Part shown: positions 16,316-24,578 of the stretch, in pieces
How positions within the stretch are numbered: the first letter of the stretch is position 1
Layout of the letters: the number at the start of each line of letters is the position of its first letter
Assembly (NCBI GenBank): GCA_003222055.1
Contig: QHUT01000144.1
Coordinates: 1 to 35,255, forward strand
Reading direction: 5' to 3'
Length of the DNA: 35,255 bases
Origin: Gemmatimonadota bacterium
GTDB lineage: Bacteria; Gemmatimonadota; Gemmatimonadetes; Gemmatimonadales; GWC2-71-9
Made by a program: the position numbers and the translations under genes
The notes under the pieces: generated by a model
Told to the model about the DNA's origin: nothing
The model's input: the letters and a program-made list of their open reading frames with translations, nothing else
Database searches by the model: none

Positions 16316-18673
16316 ATGAGCCACGACGTCACTCACTCCCAGGGCTTACGGTCCCCGTCCCTCGACGGGGCGCCGGCCGGTTTCCTACCCGGAGCGGGCG
16401 CGGCCGAGCTGGTCGATATCTTGCGGCGCCGTCTGTGGTCGATTCTCGGGTGCACGGTTCTGTGCGTCGGAGCCGCGGTCCTTTACGTTGTCCTGGCGCG
16501 ACCGTCGTACCGCGCGGAGGCCGCGATCCGGATGGATGATCGGCGGCAGCCGATCCCCACCTTGGACGTTCTGGCCCTGTACAGGGGCAACGAGCTCAGC
16601 ACGGAGATCGAAATGCTCGGCAGCCGGACTCTGGCGGAGGACGTGGTGGCCGCGCTCGGCCTGCAGCTCGAGATCACCAAGCCACGGGCCGTGCTGCGCG
16701 AGGAGGTCTTCGCCTCGGTCCGGGTGACCCGTGACGCACCGGCGGCGACGTACAGGCTCGAGCCCGCCGATAGTGACGGGTTCGTTGTGCGGAACGATTC
16801 CAGCGAGGCGGTGCTGGGGCGGACCGTGCCCGGCAAGCCACTCACGTTCGCGGGGGTCGAGCTCGAGGTGTCGCCTCACGCGCTGGGCCTCGGGCCGGTC
16901 GCGTTCTCGGTGGTCGCTTTCGACGACGCGGTACGGGGTCTCCGAAAGGCGCTCTCGATCAAGCGCCGGAACCGAGAGGCCAACATCGTGGACGTGGGCT
17001 ATCGGGGAACCGATCCGCAGCTGGTCCAGGCTGTGCCCAATCTGCTGGCGACCCGTTTCATCATCGACCGCCAGAAGACGCAGCAGACTGAGACCCGGAG
17101 CACGGGGGCCTTCCTGCGCGACCAGACGGCGAAGCTGGCGCGGCAGCTGCGGGCGTCGGAGGACAGCCTGGAGCGGTTCCGGGTGGTCGAGCACATCGTC
17201 AGCCTGCCGCAGCAGGCGAGCAGCGGCGTAACCCAGTTCGCGGAGCTGCAGGCGCAGCGCAACGCCCTCGATGCCGAGCGCCGGGCGCTGGAGCAGCTGC
17301 TGAGCTCGACGGCCTCGTCGGTGGCCGGCTCGACACAATCCACCCCGATCGCATTCCCGACACTGCTTCGCAACGAGGTGGCCGCGAGCTTGCTCAGCGC
17401 GCTGGCTCAGACGGAGGACCGGCGCAGTGAGCTGCTGTCGCGGCGGTCACCGCAGGACGCCGACGTTCAGGTGCTGACCCGGCGCATCGAAGACCTGCGC
17501 GCGCAGCTTCGGGGCATCGCTGCGACCTACCTGCAGGGTCTCAGTAACCAGGTGGTGGCGATCGACCTTACGCTAGCCAAGTCCAACGCCCAGTTGCAGA
17601 CCATCCCCGCCAAAGAGATCCGTCTCGCGCAACTTGAGCGCAACGTCAGCGGGCTGGCGCAGATCTACACGCAGCTGGAGTCGCGGCTGAAGGAGTCTGA
17701 GATCGCCGCAGCGGCGGAAGACCCCAGCGTGCGGCTGGTGGACGCCGCCCTACTTCCCCGTGAGCCGGTCAGTCCCCGGCGCGCGTTCAGTATCGTCCTG
17801 GCGCTGTTGGGGGGACTCACTCTCGGGCTAGGCGCAGCACTCACGAGGGAACACCTGGACCGGGCGGTACATACGCGCCACGACCTGCTCGCGGTGACGG
17901 GCAGGCCGGTTCTGGGCATCATTCCCCACGCAGACGGCGAGATGTGGTCCGCTCGTCTCGCTCGGGGTAAGGGCCCCGGGCGCGCGCGCCGGCGGCCCAT
18001 CGGGGCTGGCAGCCGTGCGGAGCTCGCTGAGGCCTTCGTCCGGTTGGCTACGAACGTGAGCTTCGCTGGCCCGAACGGACCGCCCCAGGTGGTGACGGTT
18101 ACCAGTGCGCTCCGGGGCGAAGGCAAGACCACCAGCGCCGTCAATCTCGCGCTCGCTAGCGCCAACGGCCGAAGGGTGCTGCTGATCGACGCGGACCTAC
18201 GGTGCGGGACGATTCACGCCCTCTTCCGGCTGTCCCGCACCCCGGGGCTCGCCGAGGTGCTGGCTGGCTGGATGCCTTTGGAGAACGCCGTGAGGCGGAT
18301 GGACACCGGAGATGGCACCCACGTCGATGTCCTCCCGGCAGGCTCGGCGGTCAATAATGCCTCGCAACTGTTGTGGCGCGCGGATCTAGACGGGCTACTC
18401 GTGCGGCTGCGCGCGGCATACGACCTGATCGTGATCGACTCCCCGCCGATGAATGTCGTGGCCGACGCGACGCTCCTCGCCCCTCAGAGCGACGCGGTGA
18501 TCGTGGTAGCGCGTGCCGGGCGCACGGCGCCGGAAGCGCTGAATTTTACCCTGGAGCAGCTGCGCAGCGTGCACGCGCTCGTGTGGACGGTGTTGAATGA
18601 CATCGACTACCGACGGGACCGAGTGTACGGCCGGGCCTACGGCCAGCGCGCAAGTTATCTGGAGACAGAGTAA
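16316..18673 (+). CDS. Wzc-like polysaccharide co-polymerase / BY-family tyrosine autokinase
   Basis: A 785-residue inner-membrane protein. The Wzz chain-length domain begins at about residue 30 (ELVDILRRRLWSILG) with TM1 at ~42-61. A periplasmic coiled-coil region follows, TM2 is at ~488-508, and then comes the cytoplasmic kinase: Walker A SALRGEGKTTSA (K604), Walker A' LLIDADLRCG and Walker B DLIVIDSPP. The C terminus has four tyrosines (Y765, Y771, Y775, Y781), the autophosphorylation cluster that cycles with a phosphatase to control polymer length and export. GAGGG lies 5 nt before the ATG. No matching Wzb-type phosphatase gene lies in the window. The gene is 7 nt downstream of the Wza-like gene in the same operon. 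Confidence 0.94.
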   Translation: MSHDVTHSQGLRSPSLDGAPAGFLPGAGAAELVDILRRRLWSILGCTVLCVGAAVLYVVLARPSYRAEAAIRMDDRRQPIPTLDVLALYRGNELSTEIEMLGSRTLAEDVVAALGLQLEITKPRAVLREEVFASVRVTRDAPAATYRLEPADSDGFVVRNDSSEAVLGRTVPGKPLTFAGVELEVSPHALGLGPVAFSVVAFDDAVRGLRKALSIKRRNREANIVDVGYRGTDPQLVQAVPNLLATRFIIDRQKTQQTETRSTGAFLRDQTAKLARQLRASEDSLERFRVVEHIVSLPQQASSGVTQFAELQAQRNALDAERRALEQLLSSTASSVAGSTQSTPIAFPTLLRNEVAASLLSALAQTEDRRSELLSRRSPQDADVQVLTRRIEDLRAQLRGIAATYLQGLSNQVVAIDLTLAKSNAQLQTIPAKEIRLAQLERNVSGLAQIYTQLESRLKESEIAAAAEDPSVRLVDAALLPREPVSPRRAFSIVLALLGGLTLGLGAALTREHLDRAVHTRHDLLAVTGRPVLGIIPHADGEMWSARLARGKGPGRARRRPIGAGSRAELAEAFVRLATNVSFAGPNGPPQVVTVTSALRGEGKTTSAVNLALASANGRRVLLIDADLRCGTIHALFRLSRTPGLAEVLAGWMPLENAVRRMDTGDGTHVDVLPAGSAVNNASQLLWRADLDGLLVRLRAAYDLIVIDSPPMNVVADATLLAPQSDAVIVVARAGRTAPEALNFTLEQLRSVHALVWTVLNDIDYRRDRVYGRAYGQRASYLETE

Positions 18674-18677
18674 TCGG

Positions 18678-19577
18678 ATGCCGGATGAGTGCCCGGTTGC
18701 ACGAGATCCGGCACGCGACGGCGACTGGGACGGCCGGTCGTTAGCGGAGGACTGTCGGCCGAAGGTAGCGTTGTTAGTAAACGTAGTGGCTCCGTATCGA
18801 GTCCCGATCTACGAGGCGCTAGCCCGAAGCTTCCGCCTCACGCTCCTGTATGGTGGGGGCGAGGACAATCGCAGCATGTGGTCCGCTCCGGAGGTTCGCG
18901 GTGCTGCGGTGAAACGGTCCCGCGGCTTCGTGTTCAAGCGCGCCCAGCGCGCGCGCCGGGGTGGCGTCTGGGAGAACCGCTATCTCCACATTACCCCCGG
19001 GTACCTGCCGGACCTCTGGCGCACGAGACCAGACGCGGTGATCACGAACGAGATGGGCTTCCGCACGTTGGTCGCTCTCCTTTACGCCACGGTATGTCGC
19101 AAGCCGGCCTGGATCTGGTGGGGCGGTACACTACACACGGAACGCTTCATCGGTCGATGCCGCCGTCTGGTACGCTCCGTGATCGTGGGCTGGGCCAAGC
19201 GTTGGATCAGCTATGGGGACAGTTCCACGGAGTATCTCGAGAGCCTGGGGGTGCCGCGAACGGATATCGTTCAGATCCAAAACGCTGTGGACGAGCAGGC
19301 CTTCGTAGCCGGCGGCCCGCGCGCCCTTGATCTGCGGCCGAGACCCGTAGTGCTGTGCGTTGGGCGCATGGTGAAGCTGAAGGGTATTCAGCATCTGCTC
19401 GATGCGTGCGCTCTTGTGCAGGGGGAGGGTGTTCGTTTCACCCTTGTGATGATCGGTGACGGGCCCGAGCGAGAGGCACTGGAGCGTCGTGTGCGCGAGC
19501 TCGGGCTGGAGGATGTTCACGCCCTGGGAGAAGTGGCCCCCGACCAGAAGATTCGGTTGCGTTTGCATCCAAGCTGA
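18678..19577 (+). CDS. GT1/GT4-type glycosyltransferase, truncated at the C-terminal domain
   Basis: The N-terminal GT-B domain is intact (KVALLVNVVAPYRVPIYEALA, TLLYGGGEDNRS, WIWWGGTLHTERF, SYGDSSTEYLESLGVP). The second domain begins normally (VVLCVGRMVKLKGIQHLLDAC, LVMIGDGPEREALERRVRELGL, VHALGEVAPDQ). After that the frame runs into an unrelated RLRLHPS and stops at 19577. The part that should follow, with the nucleotide-sugar-binding E-x7-E motif, is absent. The expected C-terminal tail appears in another frame at 19547-19711. About 299 residues remain against about 370-400 in the family. ATG 18678 lies 4 nt after the Wzc stop; no good ribosome site is seen. Either a decayed gene or an assembly deletion; it is probably not a working transferase as written. 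Confidence 0.78.
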   Translation: MPDECPVARDPARDGDWDGRSLAEDCRPKVALLVNVVAPYRVPIYEALARSFRLTLLYGGGEDNRSMWSAPEVRGAAVKRSRGFVFKRAQRARRGGVWENRYLHITPGYLPDLWRTRPDAVITNEMGFRTLVALLYATVCRKPAWIWWGGTLHTERFIGRCRRLVRSVIVGWAKRWISYGDSSTEYLESLGVPRTDIVQIQNAVDEQAFVAGGPRALDLRPRPVVLCVGRMVKLKGIQHLLDACALVQGEGVRFTLVMIGDGPEREALERRVRELGLEDVHALGEVAPDQKIRLRLHPS

Positions 19578-19711
19578 AGCAGGCAGTCACTGAAGGTCTT
19601 GCAGCGCCGGACACGTCACGAATGTCGCCCATCCGGGTGGTGGCTGCAGGGCTCGTGGGGGACATCAACAGGATTCTCGAATCACGTGGGTTGGTGGCTG
19701 CGCGTGTCTGA
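19547..19711 (+). pseudogene. Out-of-frame C-terminal remnant of the truncated glycosyltransferase
   Basis: Reading from 19547 in the frame two bases ahead of the truncated gene gives EDSVAFASKLKQAVTEGLA and continues to a stop at 19709-19711. This matches the usual final helices of GT-B enzymes (a 'D-x-x-AFA-x-x-L-x-x-A' helix). Together with the missing ~60-80 residues before it, this points to an internal deletion whose size is not a multiple of three, joining near 19540-19550. Confidence 0.62.
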
Positions 19712-19721
19712 GTTCCCTCCG

Positions 19722-20927
19722 ATGCGCGTCCTCGTCCTGCACAATTATTATCAGCAACCGGGGGGCGAGGACCAGATCTTCGCTGCGGAAACACGCCTGC
19801 TGGAAGCGCACGGCAATGAGGTCATCCGTTTCACGATGCACAACGATGTCATACGTGAGCTGGGACCTTTGCACGCGGCCAAGAACCTGTTGTGGAACCG
19901 TGACGTGTACGCTGAGCTTCGCGGACTGATTCGGAAGACACGCCCGCAAGTCATGCACTCCCACAACACGTTTCCACTGATTTCTCCCGCCGCTTACGGT
20001 GCCGCTCGAGATGAAGGGATTCCCGTCGTCCAGACGCTGCAGAACTTTCGATTAGTGTGCGCTAACGCGTTTCTGTTTCGCGAGGCGAAGATTTGCGAAG
20101 ATTGCATCGGTAGACGGGTGATGTGGCCGGCCGTGTGGCACAGGTGCTATCGTGGCAGCGCTGCCGCAAGCGCGGCCGTGATCGCGATGCTGCATTACCA
20201 CCGTGTGCGCCGCACATGGAGCGAGTTGGTGCATCTCTACCTCGCGCCGACGGAATTCGTCCGTGGCAAGCTGATCGAGGGCGGACTGCCGCCGGAGAAG
20301 GTCCGGGTCAAGCCCAACTTCGTCGATTGGAACTGCGTGCCGCCGACGAACAGGGGAAAGTACATGCTGTTTGTCGGTCGGCTGTCGCCGGAAAAGGGGG
20401 TTCGCACACTGCTCGCCGCGTGGAGTTCACGTTCCGACCTGCCTCCGCTCCGCATTCTCGGGGACGGACCGCTACGTGGGGAGGTTCAACGGACCGTTGC
20501 ACAAAGCTCCCGCGTGCAATGGCTCGGGCATAGGTCTGGTGAGGAAGTGCAGGCCCAGATGCAGGATGCGAGTGCGCTCCTGTTTCCGTCAGAATGGTAC
20601 GAAGCGCAACCGCTCGTGGTGATCGAAGCGTATGCCGCCGGACTTGCGGTGATCGCGAGCGCGATCGGAGCGGCCGCATCGCTCATCGAACCGGGTCGGA
20701 CCGGATTGCTTCATGCGCCTGGGGAATGGGCTGATCTCGCGGACAAAGTGCTTTGGGCCCGGGAACATCCGAATGAGATGCGGGCCATGGGTGCGACTGG
20801 ACGGGCTCGCTTCGAGGAGCGATACACGCCTGCGATCAATTATCGCTTACTGCGCGACGCGTACGCGTGCGCCGCGGCGACCCGGCGGGATCTGGGCTCG
20901 CGCACACAGTCCAGATCCACCGTGTGA
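19722..20927 (+). CDS. GT4 family glycosyltransferase
   Basis: A 401-residue GT-B enzyme beginning MRVLVLHNYYQQPGGED, the typical N-terminal beta strand and glycine loop. The acceptor domain has HSHNTFPLISPAAY. A cysteine group (CANAFLFREAKICEDCIG ... HRCYRGS) is characteristic of one GT4 subgroup and may bind a metal or be structural. The donor domain has LFVGRLSPEKGVRTLL, ILGDGPL and the E-x7-E motif (E294, E302 in EWYEAQPLVVIEAYAAG). It should add one sugar to the lipid-linked repeat unit on the cytoplasmic face. The ATG at 19722 is chosen from the family N terminus; the frame is open to 19599 and no ribosome site is seen. Confidence 0.92.
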   Translation: MRVLVLHNYYQQPGGEDQIFAAETRLLEAHGNEVIRFTMHNDVIRELGPLHAAKNLLWNRDVYAELRGLIRKTRPQVMHSHNTFPLISPAAYGAARDEGIPVVQTLQNFRLVCANAFLFREAKICEDCIGRRVMWPAVWHRCYRGSAAASAAVIAMLHYHRVRRTWSELVHLYLAPTEFVRGKLIEGGLPPEKVRVKPNFVDWNCVPPTNRGKYMLFVGRLSPEKGVRTLLAAWSSRSDLPPLRILGDGPLRGEVQRTVAQSSRVQWLGHRSGEEVQAQMQDASALLFPSEWYEAQPLVVIEAYAAGLAVIASAIGAAASLIEPGRTGLLHAPGEWADLADKVLWAREHPNEMRAMGATGRARFEERYTPAINYRLLRDAYACAAATRRDLGSRTQSRSTV

Positions 20928-20935
20928 CACCTCGC

Positions 20936-22474
20936 ATGCGTGAACAGAGTCGGGATGCGCCACTAACCAACTCGTTGAGCGAACGCGCCGTCACCGCAGG
21001 CCAATGGCGTGTTGGGTCGATGCTCCTGCAGGGCGTGCTGCAGTTCGGCGTCGGTGTTCTGCTGGCCCGCCTCGTCCCGCCGGGAGACTTTGGTGTAGTT
21101 GCACTCGCCGTCGTCGTGGTGGGCTTCGCTACGATGCTGGCCGACCTCGGCCTGGGGCCGGCGATCGTGCAGCGCCGGCAGCTCACGGATTCACACCTCC
21201 GGGTCGCGTTCACGGCGTCCATGCTCGTGGGGCTCGGGATGGCGGCGGCGCTCATGCTGCTTTCCCCATGGATTGGCGCTCTGGCGCGCGACCACACGCT
21301 TCCGGCCGTGCTGCGGGTGCAGGGACTCCTGTTCATCGCTACGGGATCGGGCACGGTGGCCCGCGCGCTGCTGCAGCGCAATCTCGATTTCCGACGGCTC
21401 TTCGTCATTGAGGTGGCGAGCTATACGGGGGGATACGCGTTGGTGGCCGTCGGCGGCGCACTCGCCGGGTGGGGGGTCTGGAGTTTGGTGCTCGGGTCGC
21501 TGGTGCAGGGCCTGCTGTCCAGTGTACTAAGTCTGCTCGCGGTACGTCCGCCCGTTCGTCCCCTCTTGTCGCGTGCTGAGCTCAGACAACTCCTCGGGTT
21601 CGGCCTCGGGGTCAGCGTCAACGGCGTCGTGAGTTACGTGGCGCGCAGCGGCGACAACTTTCTCGTCGGGCAGTTATTGGGGGTCACCGCGTTGGGGCTC
21701 TACAGCCGGGCCTTCAACTTGATGATGCTCCCGCTGACCTACATCTGTAGCGCGCTGCCGAACGTCCTCTTGCCCGCGTTCGCGGAGATCCAGGGAGATC
21801 GCAGGCGGGTCGGTCGTGGCTTCCTTGTGAGTTTGCAGCTCACCGCGATGACCACCGCTCCGATCATGGCCGGGATGATCGTCTCTGCACCGCACATGAT
21901 TCGGGGGCTGTACGGTGAGCGTTGGGCAGGAGCCGTGCTGCCGCTGCAAATCCTCTGTCTCGTCGGCCTGCCACGCGCGGTGCACTCCCTTGCCGGCCCG
22001 GTGAACCGCGCGTGTGGACGCGTCTATACCGAACTGTGGTTGCAGATCGGGTTTGCGACCGCGGTGCTCGCAGGCGCCGTGGTCGGAGCAACGCGCGGGA
22101 TTACGGGGGTCGCCCTGCTCGTCTCACTGGCGATCGCACTCATGTACGCCGCGATGGCTCGCCTCGTGCTCACCATCACGGCGGTCACTTGGCGCGCGTT
22201 CGCCATGGCGCAGGTGCCGGGGTTGTTTCTCGGGTTGGTCACTGCGGCGGTGACGATCCCACTGCGGCTTGCTCTCGAATACACCGGGGCGCCGCACCTC
22301 GTCACCTTTGTCGCGCTGCTTCTGGGAAGCGCAGGGTCCGTGCCCTTGGGGATTCTCCTCCTTCCCGTGCCGATGCGCCCGATGGAGCTGTTCGCCCATC
22401 TGCATGCGCCACTCCGTAGGCTCCCGGCCCCGCTGCGGATCGGGCTCACCCACCTGCTTCGGACACCTGCGTGA
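20936..22474 (+). CDS. Wzx-like oligosaccharide flippase (MOP superfamily)
   Basis: A 512-residue, highly hydrophobic protein with about 12-14 predicted membrane helices. It starts with the family signature ERAVTAGQWRVGSMLLQGVLQFGVGVLLARLVPPGDFGVVALA, followed by ADLGLGPAIVQRRQLTDSHLRVAF. It contains the central SGDNFLVGQLLGVTALGLYSRAF motif of RfbX/WzxC-type lipopolysaccharide transporters. It would move undecaprenyl-linked repeat units across the inner membrane. The ATG at 20936 lies 8 nt after the GT4 stop; the frame is open further upstream, but that part overlaps the transferase. The gene's TGA overlaps the GTG of the next gene. Confidence 0.92.
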   Translation: MREQSRDAPLTNSLSERAVTAGQWRVGSMLLQGVLQFGVGVLLARLVPPGDFGVVALAVVVVGFATMLADLGLGPAIVQRRQLTDSHLRVAFTASMLVGLGMAAALMLLSPWIGALARDHTLPAVLRVQGLLFIATGSGTVARALLQRNLDFRRLFVIEVASYTGGYALVAVGGALAGWGVWSLVLGSLVQGLLSSVLSLLAVRPPVRPLLSRAELRQLLGFGLGVSVNGVVSYVARSGDNFLVGQLLGVTALGLYSRAFNLMMLPLTYICSALPNVLLPAFAEIQGDRRRVGRGFLVSLQLTAMTTAPIMAGMIVSAPHMIRGLYGERWAGAVLPLQILCLVGLPRAVHSLAGPVNRACGRVYTELWLQIGFATAVLAGAVVGATRGITGVALLVSLAIALMYAAMARLVLTITAVTWRAFAMAQVPGLFLGLVTAAVTIPLRLALEYTGAPHLVTFVALLLGSAGSVPLGILLLPVPMRPMELFAHLHAPLRRLPAPLRIGLTHLLRTPA

Positions 22475-23607
22475 ATGCCTCGGCGCGAGAGCGGGGCCTG
22501 TTGTGGGGTAGCCTCTTCAGGCAAGTGGTAAGCGCTGGGCCCTCGATCGTGAGTCGCTCAATGGTCACCCTGGCGGGAGAGGTGCTGCGGCTCGTGCCGC
22601 TCCGAGCGCTCCCGCGCCTCATCGCACGAGACGTCGTGGGTTTCTGCTACCACACGGTGTCGGAGTGTCGACAGCCGGCCGTCAGTCATCTGTACTCGTG
22701 TCGGACACCGGCGCAATTCGAGCGCGATCTCGAGTTCGTGTGTCGCGAGTACGAGCCGGTGCCCTATGACGACCTCGTCGCGGGACGTGTAGCCGCAGCA
22801 ACGGGGCGGCCCAGGGCGATCGTCACGTTCGATGACGGGTTGAAGGAATGTTACAGCACCATCCGTCCGCTCCTGCTCAAGTACGGGGTCCCGGCCGTGT
22901 TCTTCGTGACCACCGGACTTCTCGACAATCGGCGGTTGTTCTACCGCAACAAGGTTTCCCTGTGCATCGACACATATCTGCGCCTGTCCCGCACCGAGGC
23001 GGACGCCGCCCGTAGCGACCTTGAGGATCTCATGGGCGCTCCCGTCAGGGGTTGGAGGGACCTCGCGGTGCACCTTCACAGGCTGACGCCGCAAGCCGAG
23101 GACTTGCTCGATGCCGTCTCCGCGCGTTTGGGGGTCGACGCGGACGCCTATCTGCGAACGAACGCTCCCTACCTCACCACCGCCCAGGTTCGCGGACTCG
23201 CAAGAGACGGCTTCACCATCGGCGCCCACGGCCTGGCGCACCTGCGGCTATACTCGATGACGCCGGCAGAGGCCGAAGCCGACATCGTGAGCTCTTGCGA
23301 GACCGTTGCTCGGATGGTGGATAGGCCGACCGTGCCGTACGCTTTCCCGTTTGATGGCCGGGGCGTAAGTCGGGAAATGCTCCGGGCGGTTCGCTCCCAG
23401 CATTCGCATGTAGGGCTATTTTTCGACTCCCGCGGGTTAGCTCGCGACCGGGACTTCGTCATCAACCGAATCGTTGTCGACTCCTCAACGCGCGCGACAC
23501 ACCAGGTCACCAACCTGCCCGCGTATGTACGGAACGCCTATGCCGTGGAACTGGCGCGCGCCGTGATCGCCGCACGGATCCTCCGGTGGCGTGGAGACGG
23601 TGTGTGA
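22471..23607 (+). CDS. Polysaccharide deacetylase family protein (NodB domain)
   Basis: A 378-residue product translated from GTG 22471, which overlaps the flippase stop. NodB landmarks: VGFCYHTVS (H61 region), the catalytic/metal motif TFDDG (119-123) in RAIVTFDDGLKECYS, the His pair in IGAHGLAHLRL, and YAFPFDGRG. Such enzymes remove N- or O-acetyl groups from polysaccharides. No clear signal peptide is seen, so action on cytoplasmic lipid-linked intermediates is possible. The spacing between TFDDG and the HxxxH motif is long (about 130 residues), due to an inserted helical segment. The stop overlaps the next start (GTGA), so it belongs to the EPS operon. Confidence 0.88.
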   Translation: MNASARERGLLWGSLFRQVVSAGPSIVSRSMVTLAGEVLRLVPLRALPRLIARDVVGFCYHTVSECRQPAVSHLYSCRTPAQFERDLEFVCREYEPVPYDDLVAGRVAAATGRPRAIVTFDDGLKECYSTIRPLLLKYGVPAVFFVTTGLLDNRRLFYRNKVSLCIDTYLRLSRTEADAARSDLEDLMGAPVRGWRDLAVHLHRLTPQAEDLLDAVSARLGVDADAYLRTNAPYLTTAQVRGLARDGFTIGAHGLAHLRLYSMTPAEAEADIVSSCETVARMVDRPTVPYAFPFDGRGVSREMLRAVRSQHSHVGLFFDSRGLARDRDFVINRIVVDSSTRATHQVTNLPAYVRNAYAVELARAVIAARILRWRGDGV

Positions 23608-24578
23608 GCCCCGATCTGGGCCAGCCCAGCTCCACCGGCATCGCCGCTCTGTCGGTGGCCGTGTGTATCGCGACCTATCGTCGGCCGGGCGGCCTGGAGC
23701 GTTTGGTAGACGGCCTCGGTGCCCTCCAGTTTTCCCGCTCGGCGCAGCCGCTGCTCGATGTCATCATCGCCGACAACGACCCGCAGGGCTCCGCAGCCGC
23801 ACCGTGCGCCGAGCTGGCCCAGACGTGCCGATGGCCGATGGTGTACGTGGTGGACCCGCGGCGCGGGATTCCGTACGCGCGCAACGCCGCGGTATGCGCG
23901 GCGCGCGAGCGGGGCGCCGAGTTGATTGCGTTCATCGACGACGACGAAGTGCCGGAACCCGCTTGGCTGGACGAGCTGCTCGCCGTGATGGCCACCTATC
24001 AGGCCGACGTGGTCACTGGTCCGGTGCTGCCGCTGTTTGAGGTCGAAGCGCCCGCGTGGGTGCTGCGCGGCCGGTTCTTCGAGCGCCCGCGTTACCAGAC
24101 CGGCGTGCGCTTGGATCGAGCGTACACCGGCAATGTCTTGTTGCGCGCTCGTGTCTTAGACACACTGTCCGGACCGTTCGACGAGCGCAAAGCGCTGTCC
24201 GGCGGGACCGACACACACCTGTTTCTCCAGGTCGCGGATGCGGGGCATCGGATCGTGTGGGCTGATGGCGCCGTGGTGCACGAATGGAACCCACCGAGCC
24301 GTCTCACCGCGCGCTGGCTGGTGCGGCGCGCGTTCCGTGCGAGCAGCAATTGGAGCAGCTCCGAACGGGAGCTTCGTGCATCACTGCCTGTGCGTGTCGC
24401 GCGGATTGCTAAGGCGTTCGGAAGGATGGCGCAGGGCATGATCCTGCTTCCGCTTGGGCTGCTGGCCGGACGGCATCTGCTTGTTCGCTCGCTGCGATGC
24501 CTGGCGATGGGCGCGGGATCCTTGGCCGGACTGGTCGGTCGTGAATATGACGAATACCGGGTTACCCATGGGAGCTGA
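23604..24578 (+). CDS. GT2 family glycosyltransferase, copy 1
   Basis: A 324-residue GT-A enzyme starting at GTG 23604, with GGAG 7 nt upstream and a 4-nt overlap with the deacetylase stop. Motifs: VAVCIATYRRPGG, IADNDP, RGIPYARNAA, the metal-binding FIDDDE (DDD 112-114), and GGTDTHLF (200-207). In its neighbour this last motif is the usual GGEDTD. The C-terminal region ends in hydrophobic and basic segments (GMILLPLGLLAGRHLLVRSL) that may contact the membrane. Over its whole length it is closely related to the next gene, so the pair arose by tandem duplication. It should add a sugar to the repeat unit. The E-to-T and D-to-H changes in the acceptor/base motif suggest changed specificity or activity. 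Confidence 0.92.
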   Translation: MSPDLGQPSSTGIAALSVAVCIATYRRPGGLERLVDGLGALQFSRSAQPLLDVIIADNDPQGSAAAPCAELAQTCRWPMVYVVDPRRGIPYARNAAVCAARERGAELIAFIDDDEVPEPAWLDELLAVMATYQADVVTGPVLPLFEVEAPAWVLRGRFFERPRYQTGVRLDRAYTGNVLLRARVLDTLSGPFDERKALSGGTDTHLFLQVADAGHRIVWADGAVVHEWNPPSRLTARWLVRRAFRASSNWSSSERELRASLPVRVARIAKAFGRMAQGMILLPLGLLAGRHLLVRSLRCLAMGAGSLAGLVGREYDEYRVTHGS

